DNA from: Croceibacterium_B sp035470785
GTDB lineage: Bacteria > Pseudomonadota > Alphaproteobacteria > Sphingomonadales > Sphingomonadaceae
DNA: 64,000 nucleotides
Reading direction: 5' to 3'
Assembly (NCBI GenBank): GCA_035470785.1
Contig: DATIQN010000024.1
Coordinates: forward strand, 8,631 to 72,630
Positions 46,172 through 54,846 of the stretch are shown here, in pieces. The position numbers were made by a program, and so were the translations under genes. How positions within the stretch are numbered: the first letter of the stretch is position 1; every line of letters starts with the position of its first letter. The notes under the pieces were generated by a model. The model saw nothing but the letters and a program-made list of their open reading frames with translations, searched no databases and was not told where the DNA came from.

Positions 46172-46630
46172 GTGATCTCGAACAAGGCAAAGTACGCATT
46201 CAGGGCGCTCTTGGCCGTCGCGGCCGCTCCGGAAGGCGAGGCCCTGACGAGCGCCGAGATCGCCCGCCGCTACGCCATTCCGCACAAGTTCCTCGAACAG
46301 ATCCTGCTCGACCTGAAGAAGGCCGGAATCCTCGACAGCCGCCGCGGCAAGAGCGGCGGATACGTCATGCTGCGGCCCGCCGATACGGTGACGTTCGGCG
46401 AGGTTCTGCGGATATTCGAAGGCCCCTTGGCGCCCCTGCCGTGCCTCTCGCGGCAAAGCTATCGCCGCTGCGAGGATTGCGTCAGCGAGGCGGCGTGCGA
46501 GATCCGGCGCGAGTTCGGGCGCGCCTATGACGCCAGCCGGCAAGTGCTCGACGCGCGCACCCTGGCCGATGCACTGGCGAATTCCGCGTATGGCGGAGAC
46601 ACCCACGAAAAGCGCCGCTTGGCCGGTTAG
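46172..46630 (+). CDS. Rrf2 family regulator of the sulfur genes
   Basis: 152 residues. Residues 1-70 are the Rrf2 winged helix (KAKYAFRALLAVA, recognition helix IPHKFLEQILLDL, wing RGKSGGY). The second half has four cysteines, C91, C100, C103 and C109 (RCEDC pair included), a possible iron-sulfur or thiol-sensing site. Related Rrf2 proteins (CymR, IscR) respond to cysteine or iron-sulfur status. Start is GTG at 46172. It stands between the anion permease and the sulfate ABC operon and probably controls both. Confidence 0.88.
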   Translation: MISNKAKYAFRALLAVAAAPEGEALTSAEIARRYAIPHKFLEQILLDLKKAGILDSRRGKSGGYVMLRPADTVTFGEVLRIFEGPLAPLPCLSRQSYRRCEDCVSEAACEIRREFGRAYDASRQVLDARTLADALANSAYGGDTHEKRRLAG

Positions 46631-46716
46631 TCGCAAAAGCATTCTTGCTTATCCCTATTAAACAGGTAGAGATGAGGGGGATTCGAAGCCCCGGGCTGTT
46701 TTGAGGGAGATTGCCG

Positions 46717-47772
46717 ATGTCCTTGTCGTCCTTTCACAAGAAGCGATGGACGCTTCCCGTGCTTGGAGCCGTGTTGCTTTCCGCGTGCTCGAGCAAGCAA
46801 GAGCCTGGCGCCTGGGCATCGGGTTCGACCGCCCAGGTTCAGCTGCTCAACGTCTCATACGACCCCACCCGCGAGCTCTACGAGGCGATCAATGCGAAGT
46901 TCGCCGCGAAGTGGAAGGCCGACACCGGCCAGGATCTGAAGGTCAACATGAGCCACGGCGGCTCGGGCAAGCAGGCGCGCGCGGTCATCGACGGGCTCGA
47001 CGCGGACGTCGTCACCCTGGCGCTGGCCTACGACATCGACGAGATCGCGCAGAAATCGAAGGCGCTCGCACCCGACTGGCAGGCGCGCCTGCCGCACAAC
47101 AGCGCGCCCTATACCTCGACGATCGTGTTCCTGGTCCGCAAGGGCAACCCCAAGGGGATCAAGGATTGGGGCGACCTGGTGAAGCCCGGGGTCGCGGTAA
47201 TCACCCCCAATCCCAAGACCAGCGGCGGCGCGCGCTGGAACTTCCTCGCCGCTTGGGCCTACGGCCACGACAAGCTGGGGTCGGACGCGGCCGCGCAAGA
47301 CTTCGTCAAGAAGCTCTACGCCAACGTGCCGGTGCTCGACAGCGGCGCGCGCGGATCGACCACGACGTTCGTCGAGCGCGGCATCGGCGATGTCCTGCTC
47401 GCGTGGGAGAACGAGGCGTTCCTGGCGCAGAAGCAGCTCGGCCAGGGCGAGTTCGAGATCGTCGTCCCGTCGATCTCGATCCTCGCGGAGCCGCCGGTCG
47501 CCGTGGTCGATGCCAATGCCAAGCGGCACGGCACGGAAAAGGCTGCCGAGGCTTACTTGAAGTATCTCTACACGCCCGAGGCGCAGGAGATCATCGCTGA
47601 GAACTATTACCGGCCGATCGATCCGGCGGTGCAGGCGAAACACGCCGCGGAGTTCCCCAAGATCAACCTCGTTACGATCGATGGCGCGTTCGGCGGCTGG
47701 CAGGCCGCGCAGAAGCGCTTCTTCGCCGACCGCGGGGTGTTCGATACGATCTTCGCCGCAGCCAAGAAGTAA
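46717..47772 (+). CDS. Sulfate-binding lipoprotein of the sulfate ABC transporter
   Basis: 351 residues in the Sbp/CysP family: LLNVSYDPTRELYEAIN at the start of the mature fold and MSHGGSGKQARAVIDGL as the anion-binding loop. Unlike enteric Sbp the signal ends in a lipobox (LLSACSS), so it would be anchored to the inner membrane. ATG at 46717 follows a GAGGGAGA ribosome site. First gene of a compact operon: Sbp, CysT, CysW, CysA, YezD-like. Sulfate or thiosulfate is the expected ligand. Confidence 0.9.
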   Translation: MSLSSFHKKRWTLPVLGAVLLSACSSKQEPGAWASGSTAQVQLLNVSYDPTRELYEAINAKFAAKWKADTGQDLKVNMSHGGSGKQARAVIDGLDADVVTLALAYDIDEIAQKSKALAPDWQARLPHNSAPYTSTIVFLVRKGNPKGIKDWGDLVKPGVAVITPNPKTSGGARWNFLAAWAYGHDKLGSDAAAQDFVKKLYANVPVLDSGARGSTTTFVERGIGDVLLAWENEAFLAQKQLGQGEFEIVVPSISILAEPPVAVVDANAKRHGTEKAAEAYLKYLYTPEAQEIIAENYYRPIDPAVQAKHAAEFPKINLVTIDGAFGGWQAAQKRFFADRGVFDTIFAAAKK

Positions 47773-47778
47773 GCCGTT

Positions 47779-48666
47779 ATGGAGATCGCATTGAGCAGTC
47801 AGCTGCAGATGCAGGCCGTGGTCGAGCGCCCGCAAAGGCGCCGCCGCAGCCGCAAGTCGATCATTCCCGGCTTCGGGCTGACGATGGGCTTCACCCTCGC
47901 ATGGCTGTCGCTGATCGTGCTGATCCCGCTCAGCGCCTTGTTCCTTCGGGCCGCGGGTCTCGGCTGGAGCGAGTTTCTCGCCGTCGGCTTTTCCGACCGG
48001 GCGATGGCCGCCTACAGGGTCAGTTTCGGCACCGCGCTGGCGGCGGCGGTAATAAACGGCTTGTTCGGCCTGCTCACCGCCTGGGTCTTCGTGCGCTACG
48101 AGTTTCCCGGCAAGCGCGTACTCAACGCGATGGTCGACTTGCCGTTCGCGTTGCCGACCGCGGTCGCCGGCATCGCGCTGACCGCGCTCTATTCGCCCAA
48201 CGGCTGGGTCGGGCAATTCCTCGCGCCGCTCGGCATCAAGATCGCCTACTCGCCGATCGGCATCACCATCGCGCTGATCTTCATCGGCCTGCCGTTCATC
48301 GTCCGTTCGGTCGAGCCGGTGCTGGCCGACGTCAGGGTCGATGTCGAGGACGCCGCGCTCTCGCTCGGCGCGCGGCCGTGGCAGGTGTTCGTGCGGGTGA
48401 TCCTGCCGGCGATCATGCCCGCGCTGCTCACCGGCTTCGCGCTCGCCCTAGCGAGAGGGATCGGCGAGTACGGGTCGGTGATCTTCATCGCCGGCAACAT
48501 GCCGTTCAAGTCCGAGATCGCCCCGCTGCTGATCGTCACCGAGCTCGAGCAATACAACTACGCCGCGGCCACCGCGATCGCCACCGTGATGCTGCTCGCC
48601 TCGTTCGCGATGCTGCTGGTGATCAACGTGATCCAGGCGTGGACGCGCCGGAAGGTCGACCCATGA
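47779..48666 (+). CDS. cysT: Sulfate ABC transporter permease CysT
   Basis: 295 residues with six membrane segments and the ABC coupling loop EDAALSLGARPWQVFVRV, as in CysT/CysU. The basic N-terminus (RRRRSRKS) stays in the cytoplasm. It pairs with CysW for sulfate passage. Starts 6 bases after the binding protein gene and overlaps cysW (ATGA). Confidence 0.93.
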   Translation: MEIALSSQLQMQAVVERPQRRRRSRKSIIPGFGLTMGFTLAWLSLIVLIPLSALFLRAAGLGWSEFLAVGFSDRAMAAYRVSFGTALAAAVINGLFGLLTAWVFVRYEFPGKRVLNAMVDLPFALPTAVAGIALTALYSPNGWVGQFLAPLGIKIAYSPIGITIALIFIGLPFIVRSVEPVLADVRVDVEDAALSLGARPWQVFVRVILPAIMPALLTGFALALARGIGEYGSVIFIAGNMPFKSEIAPLLIVTELEQYNYAAATAIATVMLLASFAMLLVINVIQAWTRRKVDP

Positions 48667-49499
48667 GCGCGCGCCTGCCTCACCATTCGGCCGTCGTCCG
48701 GCGGCTGCTGATCCTCTGCGCGCTGGCGTTCATCGGCTTCTTCCTCGTGCTGCCGCTCGTCGCGGTGTTCGCCGAGGCGCTGGCCAGGGGCTTTGCTACT
48801 TACGGCGCCGCGCTGGTCGAGCCCGATGCGATCGCGGCGATCAAGCTGACACTGCTGGTCGCGGCAATCAGCGTGCCGCTCAACGTCGTCTTCGGGCTGT
48901 GCGCCGCCTGGACGATCGCCAAGTTCGACTTCCGCGGGCGGAGCGTGCTGGTCACGCTGATTGACCTGCCGTTCTCGGTCTCTCCGGTCGTCGCCGGCCT
49001 GGTCTACGTGCTGCTGTTCGGCGCGCAGGGCTGGATGGGCCCGTGGCTGATGGACCACGGGGTGCGGATCATCTTCGCCGTGCCCGGCATCGTGCTGGCG
49101 ACGATCCTCGTCACCTTTCCGTTCGTCGCGCGCGAGCTGATCCCGCTGATGCAGGAGCAGGGTCGCGCCGACGAGGAGGCCGCCCTGTCCCTCGGCGCGA
49201 GCGGCTTCAAGACGTTCATACGCGTGACCTTGCCGAACATCCGCTGGGGCCTGCTCTACGGCGTGCTGCTGTGCAACGCCCGCGCGATGGGTGAGTTCGG
49301 CGCGGTCTCGGTGGTCTCGGGCCACTTGCGCGGCCTGACCAACACGATGCCGCTGCACGTCGAGATTCTCTACAACGAATACAACTTCGTCGCCGCCTTT
49401 GCCGTCGCCTCGCTGCTGGCATTGCTCGCGCTGGTGACGCTCGTCGCCAAGACCTCGCTCGAATGGAAGTTCGGCTATTCGCACGGGAGTGCAAGATGA
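48663..49499 (+). CDS. cysW: Sulfate ABC transporter permease CysW
   Basis: 278 residues, six segments, coupling loop EEAALSLGASGFKTFIRVTL, and the CysW-type end GEFGAVSVVSGHLRGLTN. The ATG at 48663 overlaps the cysT stop, and the stop overlaps the cysA start, so the four transporter genes are translationally coupled. Confidence 0.93.
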   Translation: MSARLPHHSAVVRRLLILCALAFIGFFLVLPLVAVFAEALARGFATYGAALVEPDAIAAIKLTLLVAAISVPLNVVFGLCAAWTIAKFDFRGRSVLVTLIDLPFSVSPVVAGLVYVLLFGAQGWMGPWLMDHGVRIIFAVPGIVLATILVTFPFVARELIPLMQEQGRADEEAALSLGASGFKTFIRVTLPNIRWGLLYGVLLCNARAMGEFGAVSVVSGHLRGLTNTMPLHVEILYNEYNFVAAFAVASLLALLALVTLVAKTSLEWKFGYSHGSAR

Positions 49500-50542
49500 T
49501 CAGCCTGCACAATATCTCGAAGAGCTTTGGCACCTTCGCCGCGCTTCACAATATCGACCTGACGGTGCGCGACAGCGAGTTTCTCGCCCTGCTCGGTCCT
49601 TCGGGCTCGGGCAAGACGACCTTGCTGCGAATCATCGCCGGCCTCGCCTTCCCCGACGAAGGCCGCGTGCGCTTCAACGGCGAGGACGTCACCGACCTGC
49701 CGGTGGCCGAGCGCAAGGTCGGCTTCGTGTTCCAGCAATACGCGCTGTTCAAGCACATGAGCGTGCTCGACAACGTCGGTTTCGGCCTGTCAGTCCGCTC
49801 GCGCGCCCAGCGCCCGGCCAAGGCCAAGATCCGCGCACGCGCCCGCGAGCTGCTCGATCTGGTCCAGCTCGACGGACTTGGCGACCGATATCCGGCGCAG
49901 CTTTCCGGCGGGCAACAGCAGCGCGTCGCCCTCGCCCGCGCGCTCGCGGTCGAACCGCAACTCCTGCTGCTCGACGAACCCTTCGGCGCGCTCGATGCCA
50001 AGGTGCGCAAGGAATTGCGCCGCTGGCTGCGCCAGCTACACGAGCAGATGGGCCTGACCTCGATTTTCGTCACCCATGACCAGGAGGAAGCGCTCGAATT
50101 GGCCGACCGGGTTGTCGTGCTCGATCGCGGGGTGATCGAGCAGGTCGGCACGCCCGAGGAAGTCTACATGGCGCCGCGCAGCGGGTTCGTTTCCGGCTTC
50201 GTCGGCGACAGCAACAGTCTGCCTGTCACGGTGCGCGGCGGGCGCGCGCAATTCGAAGGTCAGCCGCTCGATGTCGCCTTAGAACGCCTCCGCGACGGTG
50301 ACGCGCGCCTCGACTTTCGCCCGCACGATGTGACGTTGAGCGCCAACGGCCATGGGCTACCGCTGCAGGTTAGCGGCGTCTATCGCCGCGGCGGCAGCTG
50401 GCGGGTCGAGGGCAACGTGAGCGGCTCCGAGCAGATCGTCGAAATCGATCTCGATGCCGACCAGCCAGCGCCCCAGCTCGGCAGCCAACTGGCATTCACC
50501 ATCACCCGCGCGCGCGTGTTCGCAGAGGAGCGCACCCGATGA
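49496..50542 (+). CDS. cysA: Sulfate/thiosulfate ABC transporter ATP-binding protein CysA
   Basis: 348 residues with Walker A GPSGSGKTTLLR, the Q-loop FQQYALFKHM, signature LSGGQQQRVALARAL, Walker B LLLLDEPFGALD and switch HDQEEALE. The C-terminal TOBE-like domain (about 245-345) is regulatory, as in CysA. The start at 49496 overlaps cysW; a frame beginning upstream is only an extension. It powers CysTW. Confidence 0.94.
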   Translation: MISLHNISKSFGTFAALHNIDLTVRDSEFLALLGPSGSGKTTLLRIIAGLAFPDEGRVRFNGEDVTDLPVAERKVGFVFQQYALFKHMSVLDNVGFGLSVRSRAQRPAKAKIRARARELLDLVQLDGLGDRYPAQLSGGQQQRVALARALAVEPQLLLLDEPFGALDAKVRKELRRWLRQLHEQMGLTSIFVTHDQEEALELADRVVVLDRGVIEQVGTPEEVYMAPRSGFVSGFVGDSNSLPVTVRGGRAQFEGQPLDVALERLRDGDARLDFRPHDVTLSANGHGLPLQVSGVYRRGGSWRVEGNVSGSEQIVEIDLDADQPAPQLGSQLAFTITRARVFAEERTR

Positions 50543-50706
50543 CGATCCATGTCCGCCCCGACAAACGTCAGCACATCGACGAGAGCCTGGCCGAAATCCG
50601 CGAAGCCTTGCTCGCGCTGCGCTACGGCTCGGTCGCCATCACGATCCACGAAGACCGCGTGGTGCAAATTGACGTGACCGAAAAGAAGCGCCTGAAGCCA
50701 ACCTGA
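50539..50706 (+). CDS. YezD-like DUF2292 microprotein in the sulfate operon
   Basis: 55 residues: MTIHVRPDKRQHIDESL, then a central REALLALRYGSVAITIHEDR and end VVQIDVTEKKRLKP. This pattern (ALxxLRYGSVxIxIHxxxVVQID) is the YezD/DUF2292 family of about 50-65 residues, which often sits in sulfur or cysteine operons. The ATG overlaps the cysA stop (ATGA), so it is expressed with the transporter. A role in sulfur regulation is inferred from position only. It is short and easily missed by automated calling. Confidence 0.88.
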   Translation: MTIHVRPDKRQHIDESLAEIREALLALRYGSVAITIHEDRVVQIDVTEKKRLKPT

Positions 50707-50786
50707 AACGGCCGCGACAACCCATCCCAATGAAACAAGAGGCTGACCGGACCACCGGAAGCATCGCATCTCCATGGAGAAAATCG

Positions 50787-53354
50787 ATGAACTTCCGGAC
50801 AATTCTGCTCATTATCACCGCGCCTTTTGCGGCGATCGCGTACCAGGTTCCTACCCTTGCCGAGACTGCTCCTTCGGCGCCGCCGGCGGCCGCCGCACCC
50901 GCCGAGGCTGCCACCGGCGCCAGCGAAGCGACCGACCCGCAGAAGACGACTTCGCCGGGTACCGGCGCGACAACCCCTGCCGACGAGATCCTGGTCACCG
51001 CTCGCCACCGCGAGGAAAGCGCGCAGGACGTGCCGCTGGCGATCTCCGTCATCGGCGGCGACCACATCGACAATACCGGCGCGTTCAACGTCGGCCGGCT
51101 GCAGCAGCTGACCCCGACGCTGCAGTTCTATTCGTCGAACCCGCGCAACACCTCGGTCAACATCCGCGGCTTCGGCGCGCCGCTCGGCCTGACCAACGAC
51201 GGTATCGACCAGGGCGTCGGAATCTACGTCGACGATGTCTACTACTCGCGCGTCGCATCCTCGACCTTCGACTTCCTCGATGTCCAGCAGATCGAAGTCC
51301 TGCGCGGGCCGCAGGGCACGCTTTACGGCAAGAACACCACCGCCGGCGCGATCAACATCACCACGCGTCCCCCTTCATTCGATTTCGAGGGCCGGGCCGA
51401 ACTGAGCGTCGGCAACTACGGATTCGTCCAGGCGAAGGGCGTGCTGTCTGGCCCGCTCTCGGATACGGTAGCGGCTCGCCTCGCTGTGTCGGAAACTAAG
51501 CGCAGCGGGACGATCCATAACGTCACGACAAACCAGCGCGACAATAACCTCGATAACACCGGCGCCCGCGCGCAGTTACTGTGGCGCCCGTCGAGCAATC
51601 TCGAATTCACCCTCGCCGGCGATTACAATCACCAGAACGCGAGGTGCTGCGCGACCGTTTTCGTCAATTACGTGCCGACGCAGAAAGGGCCGCTGACGAA
51701 CGGCGTGTTAACACGGCAATATCCGGCGCTTTCGGCGGTTCAGGGCTATGCGCTCCCCTCCGAAGCGCAGAATCCGGTCAATCGGCTGAGCGACGTGGAC
51801 GCCGAGCTGCGTGCGAGACAGAGCACGGGAGGCGCGTCGCTCAAGGGCCAGCTCGACCTTGCCGGCGGGACCCTGACCTCGATCAGCGCCTGGCGCTTCT
51901 GGGACTGGAACCCGTCGAATGACCGCGACTTCACGGGCCTGCCGATCACCACCAAGAGCCAGAATCCGTCGAAGCAGCAACAGTTCACCCAGGAGCTTCG
52001 CTACAACCATCACAGCGACGCGCTCGATTTCCAGGTCGGCACCTTCCATTTCTGGCAGAAGGTCGACACCAACGGCTCCCAGGTCCAGGGCGCGGCGGCT
52101 ACCAAATGGCTCCTGTCGCCCAATGCCTCGCCGACCAATCCCTATAACCTCGACGTCCTCAACGGCCTGACGTCGACCAACGCGATCAGTCTGCGCAATA
52201 CCAGCTGGTCGGCTTACGCCCAGGCGAGCTGGCGGCCTCTGGCGCGGCTGACGATCCAGCCGGGCATACGCCTAAACTACGACAACAAGAGCGGCTCCTA
52301 CGACGCAGTCGTGACCAACCGAGCAGGAAATGTTCTGACGCCCGTAATGGCCGTAGCCGGCACGGCGATCCAGAAGGCCCAGCTCGGCGTCCTCTTTCCT
52401 GAAAGCTACGCGCCGAACTTCAGCGACTGGAACCTGTCGTACGACCTGACGGCGAGCTACGACCTGACCGACAACATCCATGCATACGCGACGTATTCGA
52501 ACACCTTCCAAACGGGCGGCATCAACCTCAACGGCGCGCCGGCCGACGCTGCCACGGGGCTCCCGCAGACGCAGTTCGAGACGATCAAGCCGGAAAAGGT
52601 CCACCACTTCGAGGTCGGCATCAAGTCGCAATTCTGGGACCGCAAGGCGACCCTGAATCTTGCCGCATTCCGCACGGAAATCTCGAACTACCAGGCGACC
52701 TTCAGCAGCAACAATCCGAACTCTTTGAGCGTGCTGCGCGGCTATGTCGCCAACGTGCCCAAGGTGCGCTCGCAAGGCATCGAAGCCGATTTCTCGCTGC
52801 GCCCGAGTGAGCGGTTCAACACCTATGCGAACTTCGCTTACACGGATGCGACGTATCGCGACTTCCCGAATGCGCCGCCGCCGCTCGAGCTGAGCGGAGG
52901 GTCGAACTTCAGCGGTACCAATTGCACCATCCCGACCGCGTTGCCGGCGAACACCAGCCCCGTCAGCTGCGACATCAGTGGCGAACGTCTGCCCGGCGTG
53001 TCGAAATATGCCGTGTCGTTCGGCGCGGAAGCGAACGTCCCGGCGCCACTATTCGGCGGAAGCGGCGAAGTGTACGCCGGGGTCGATGGCAATTATCGCT
53101 CGTCGTTCTCGTCGAACGCGACGCCTTCGCCGGCGACCACGATCGACGGCTACACGCTCACGAACTTCCGTCTCGGCTGGCGTTCGGAGCGCGATGCGCC
53201 CGGAATCAAGATCGATGTCTTCGGTTGGGTGCGTAACGCCTTCGACGTGCACTACCTTGAGCAGCTGCAAATCGCCCCTAACAGCGTCGGCCTGGTGGTC
53301 GGTAACGTTGGCGATCCACGCACCTGGGGCGGCACGGTGAAGCTGCAGTTCTAG
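50787..53354 (+). CDS. TonB-dependent receptor (2), downstream of the sulfate operon
   Basis: 855 residues: signal peptide, alanine/proline linker, a TonB-box-like EILVTARHREESAQDVP, plug (about 80-190, with IEVLRGPQGTLYGKNTTAG) and barrel ending in GTVKLQF. The barrel terminus has the usual phenylalanine. It follows the YezD gene by 80 bases and precedes the porin by 11 bases, so it may belong to the same sulfur regulon and import a bulky organosulfur compound. Such receptors accompany sulfonate or sulfate-ester genes in other proteobacteria; the ligand here is inference. Confidence 0.88.
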   Translation: MNFRTILLIITAPFAAIAYQVPTLAETAPSAPPAAAAPAEAATGASEATDPQKTTSPGTGATTPADEILVTARHREESAQDVPLAISVIGGDHIDNTGAFNVGRLQQLTPTLQFYSSNPRNTSVNIRGFGAPLGLTNDGIDQGVGIYVDDVYYSRVASSTFDFLDVQQIEVLRGPQGTLYGKNTTAGAINITTRPPSFDFEGRAELSVGNYGFVQAKGVLSGPLSDTVAARLAVSETKRSGTIHNVTTNQRDNNLDNTGARAQLLWRPSSNLEFTLAGDYNHQNARCCATVFVNYVPTQKGPLTNGVLTRQYPALSAVQGYALPSEAQNPVNRLSDVDAELRARQSTGGASLKGQLDLAGGTLTSISAWRFWDWNPSNDRDFTGLPITTKSQNPSKQQQFTQELRYNHHSDALDFQVGTFHFWQKVDTNGSQVQGAAATKWLLSPNASPTNPYNLDVLNGLTSTNAISLRNTSWSAYAQASWRPLARLTIQPGIRLNYDNKSGSYDAVVTNRAGNVLTPVMAVAGTAIQKAQLGVLFPESYAPNFSDWNLSYDLTASYDLTDNIHAYATYSNTFQTGGINLNGAPADAATGLPQTQFETIKPEKVHHFEVGIKSQFWDRKATLNLAAFRTEISNYQATFSSNNPNSLSVLRGYVANVPKVRSQGIEADFSLRPSERFNTYANFAYTDATYRDFPNAPPPLELSGGSNFSGTNCTIPTALPANTSPVSCDISGERLPGVSKYAVSFGAEANVPAPLFGGSGEVYAGVDGNYRSSFSSNATPSPATTIDGYTLTNFRLGWRSERDAPGIKIDVFGWVRNAFDVHYLEQLQIAPNSVGLVVGNVGDPRTWGGTVKLQF

Positions 53355-53365
53355 GAGATGAGTGA

Positions 53366-54742
53366 ATGATTCCACGGTTCGTCATCGTCGCCAGCCTCTT
53401 GGCCACATCCTCTGCGGCGTGGGCTCAGTCGACAGACGAGCCGTGGACACTTCAGGAGGCACTCGGCAATCCCGAGGGCCTCAAGGTATCTGCCAGCATC
53501 AGGGCGCGCTACGAGGCGCTGCACGACCAGTTCAGGCCCGGCCTCGACAAGAACGACGATCTCGTCACCATCCGGACGGACATCGCCGCGGAATACGACA
53601 CCGGTCCCATCCGCATCGGCGGAGAGCTGGGCGATTCCCGAGCCTACTTCGGTGATCCGGGCAGTTCGATCGGCACGGGGGAAGTAAACGCCCTCGAGCC
53701 GATCCAGGCCTACCTCGGCGCCGATCTCGGGCCCGTGTTCGGCAAAGCCACCACGGCCACCCTCGATGCGGGCCGGTTCGTGCTCGACCTCGGCTCGGAA
53801 CGGCTCGTTGCGCGCAATAACTTTCCCAACACCACCACCGCCTTTACCGGCGCCAAGTTCGACTGGCATGGCGCGGGCAAGGAACGGCTGGTGCTGTTCT
53901 ACACCTATCCGCAGCAGCGCCTGCCCGACGACAAGCCGAGCATCCTGCGCAACAAGGTGAAGTGGGATCACGAAGGCGGCGACCTGGTCTTCTGGGGAGG
54001 GTTCTTCAACAAGCCGAAAATCGCCGGCGCAACCAACCTCGATCTCTATTTCTATGCGCTCGACGAAAAGGACTGGACTGGGCATCCCACGCGCGACCGG
54101 CATATCTTCACGCCTGGCGCGCGGCTGTTCCGCGATCCGGCGACCGGCAAGATCGATTTCCAGCTAGAGTACGCCTATCAGTTCGGACACATCAGCACGA
54201 GCACCGCGGCAGGCGCGCCGCGACAGAATGTCTCGGCGCAAACCTTGCACGCGGAACTCGGCTATCAGTTCGGCGGCGGCTGGCAACCGCGCCTCGCCGC
54301 GTTCTACGATTTCGCTTCCGGCGACCGCCCCGGCCGCAGATACAGCCGATTCGACGGCCTGTTCGGCACGCGACGCGCCGACTGGGGCCCCGGCGGCATC
54401 TACGGTCCGCTCGGCCGTAGCAACATCAGTTCACCCGGCATCCGCGTCGACGTAAAGCCGTCGAAACGCTGGGACGGCTTTGTCGCCTATCGCGCCAACT
54501 GGCTCGACAGCGCCAGCGACAGCTTTGCCTCCACCGGCGTGCGCGACGTGAGCGGCAAGTCGGGCAAGTTTGCAGGGCACCAGGTCGAAGCCCGCGCACG
54601 CTGCTGGCTGATCCCGAGGATGCTGCGCTTCGAGACCGGCGGCGCGGTGCTGTTCGACGGCAGATTCCTCAAGAAGGCACCGAACGCGAACGGCTTCGGC
54701 AACACGACCTATGGTTACGTCGACCTCACGCTGACAATCTGA
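53366..54742 (+). CDS. Alginate-export-type outer-membrane porin
   Basis: 458 residues: signal peptide ending AAWA-QSTD, then a beta-barrel of the alginate export/AlgE-like family (PF13372 pattern, with RFVLDLGSERLVARNNFPNT and FDFASGDRPGRRYSRFDGL-like stretches). It ends in VDLTLTI. Members form anion-selective 18-strand channels. The 11-base spacing after the TonB receptor marks a two-gene outer-membrane unit next to the sulfate operon. A passage for sulfate, sulfonates or sulfated sugars is plausible but not shown. Confidence 0.8.
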   Translation: MIPRFVIVASLLATSSAAWAQSTDEPWTLQEALGNPEGLKVSASIRARYEALHDQFRPGLDKNDDLVTIRTDIAAEYDTGPIRIGGELGDSRAYFGDPGSSIGTGEVNALEPIQAYLGADLGPVFGKATTATLDAGRFVLDLGSERLVARNNFPNTTTAFTGAKFDWHGAGKERLVLFYTYPQQRLPDDKPSILRNKVKWDHEGGDLVFWGGFFNKPKIAGATNLDLYFYALDEKDWTGHPTRDRHIFTPGARLFRDPATGKIDFQLEYAYQFGHISTSTAAGAPRQNVSAQTLHAELGYQFGGGWQPRLAAFYDFASGDRPGRRYSRFDGLFGTRRADWGPGGIYGPLGRSNISSPGIRVDVKPSKRWDGFVAYRANWLDSASDSFASTGVRDVSGKSGKFAGHQVEARARCWLIPRMLRFETGGAVLFDGRFLKKAPNANGFGNTTYGYVDLTLTI

Positions 54743-54826
54743 TTTCGGGTGGCGGAATTGGTAGACGCACATCTTGAGATGGCAGCGTTGGAAACGGCGT
54801 GGAGCAACGAGTCCTCTTCCTCACCG
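54743..54826 (+). pseudogene. tRNA-Leu-like remnant
   Basis: GTGGCGGAATTGGTAGACGC (54749-54768) is the exact D-arm region of bacterial tRNA-Leu. Downstream the order of a long variable arm and a T-arm-like GAGTCCTCTTC is still visible, but the anticodon stem CATCT/AGATG closes on only two bases, the T loop is wrong, and no 3' acceptor strand pairs with TTTCGGG. It therefore cannot be a working tRNA. It looks like a decayed tRNA gene or integration scar at the border of the catabolic block. Confidence 0.6.
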
Positions 54827-54846
54827 TCTGCCCGCGCAACTACGCC

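Noticed and set aside
46645..46680. A second Rrf2-type operator before the sulfate-binding protein gene
   Set aside because: The best match (TATCCCT...ACAGGTA) keeps only four of seven positions per arm and has the wrong spacer, so it is not listed as a site.
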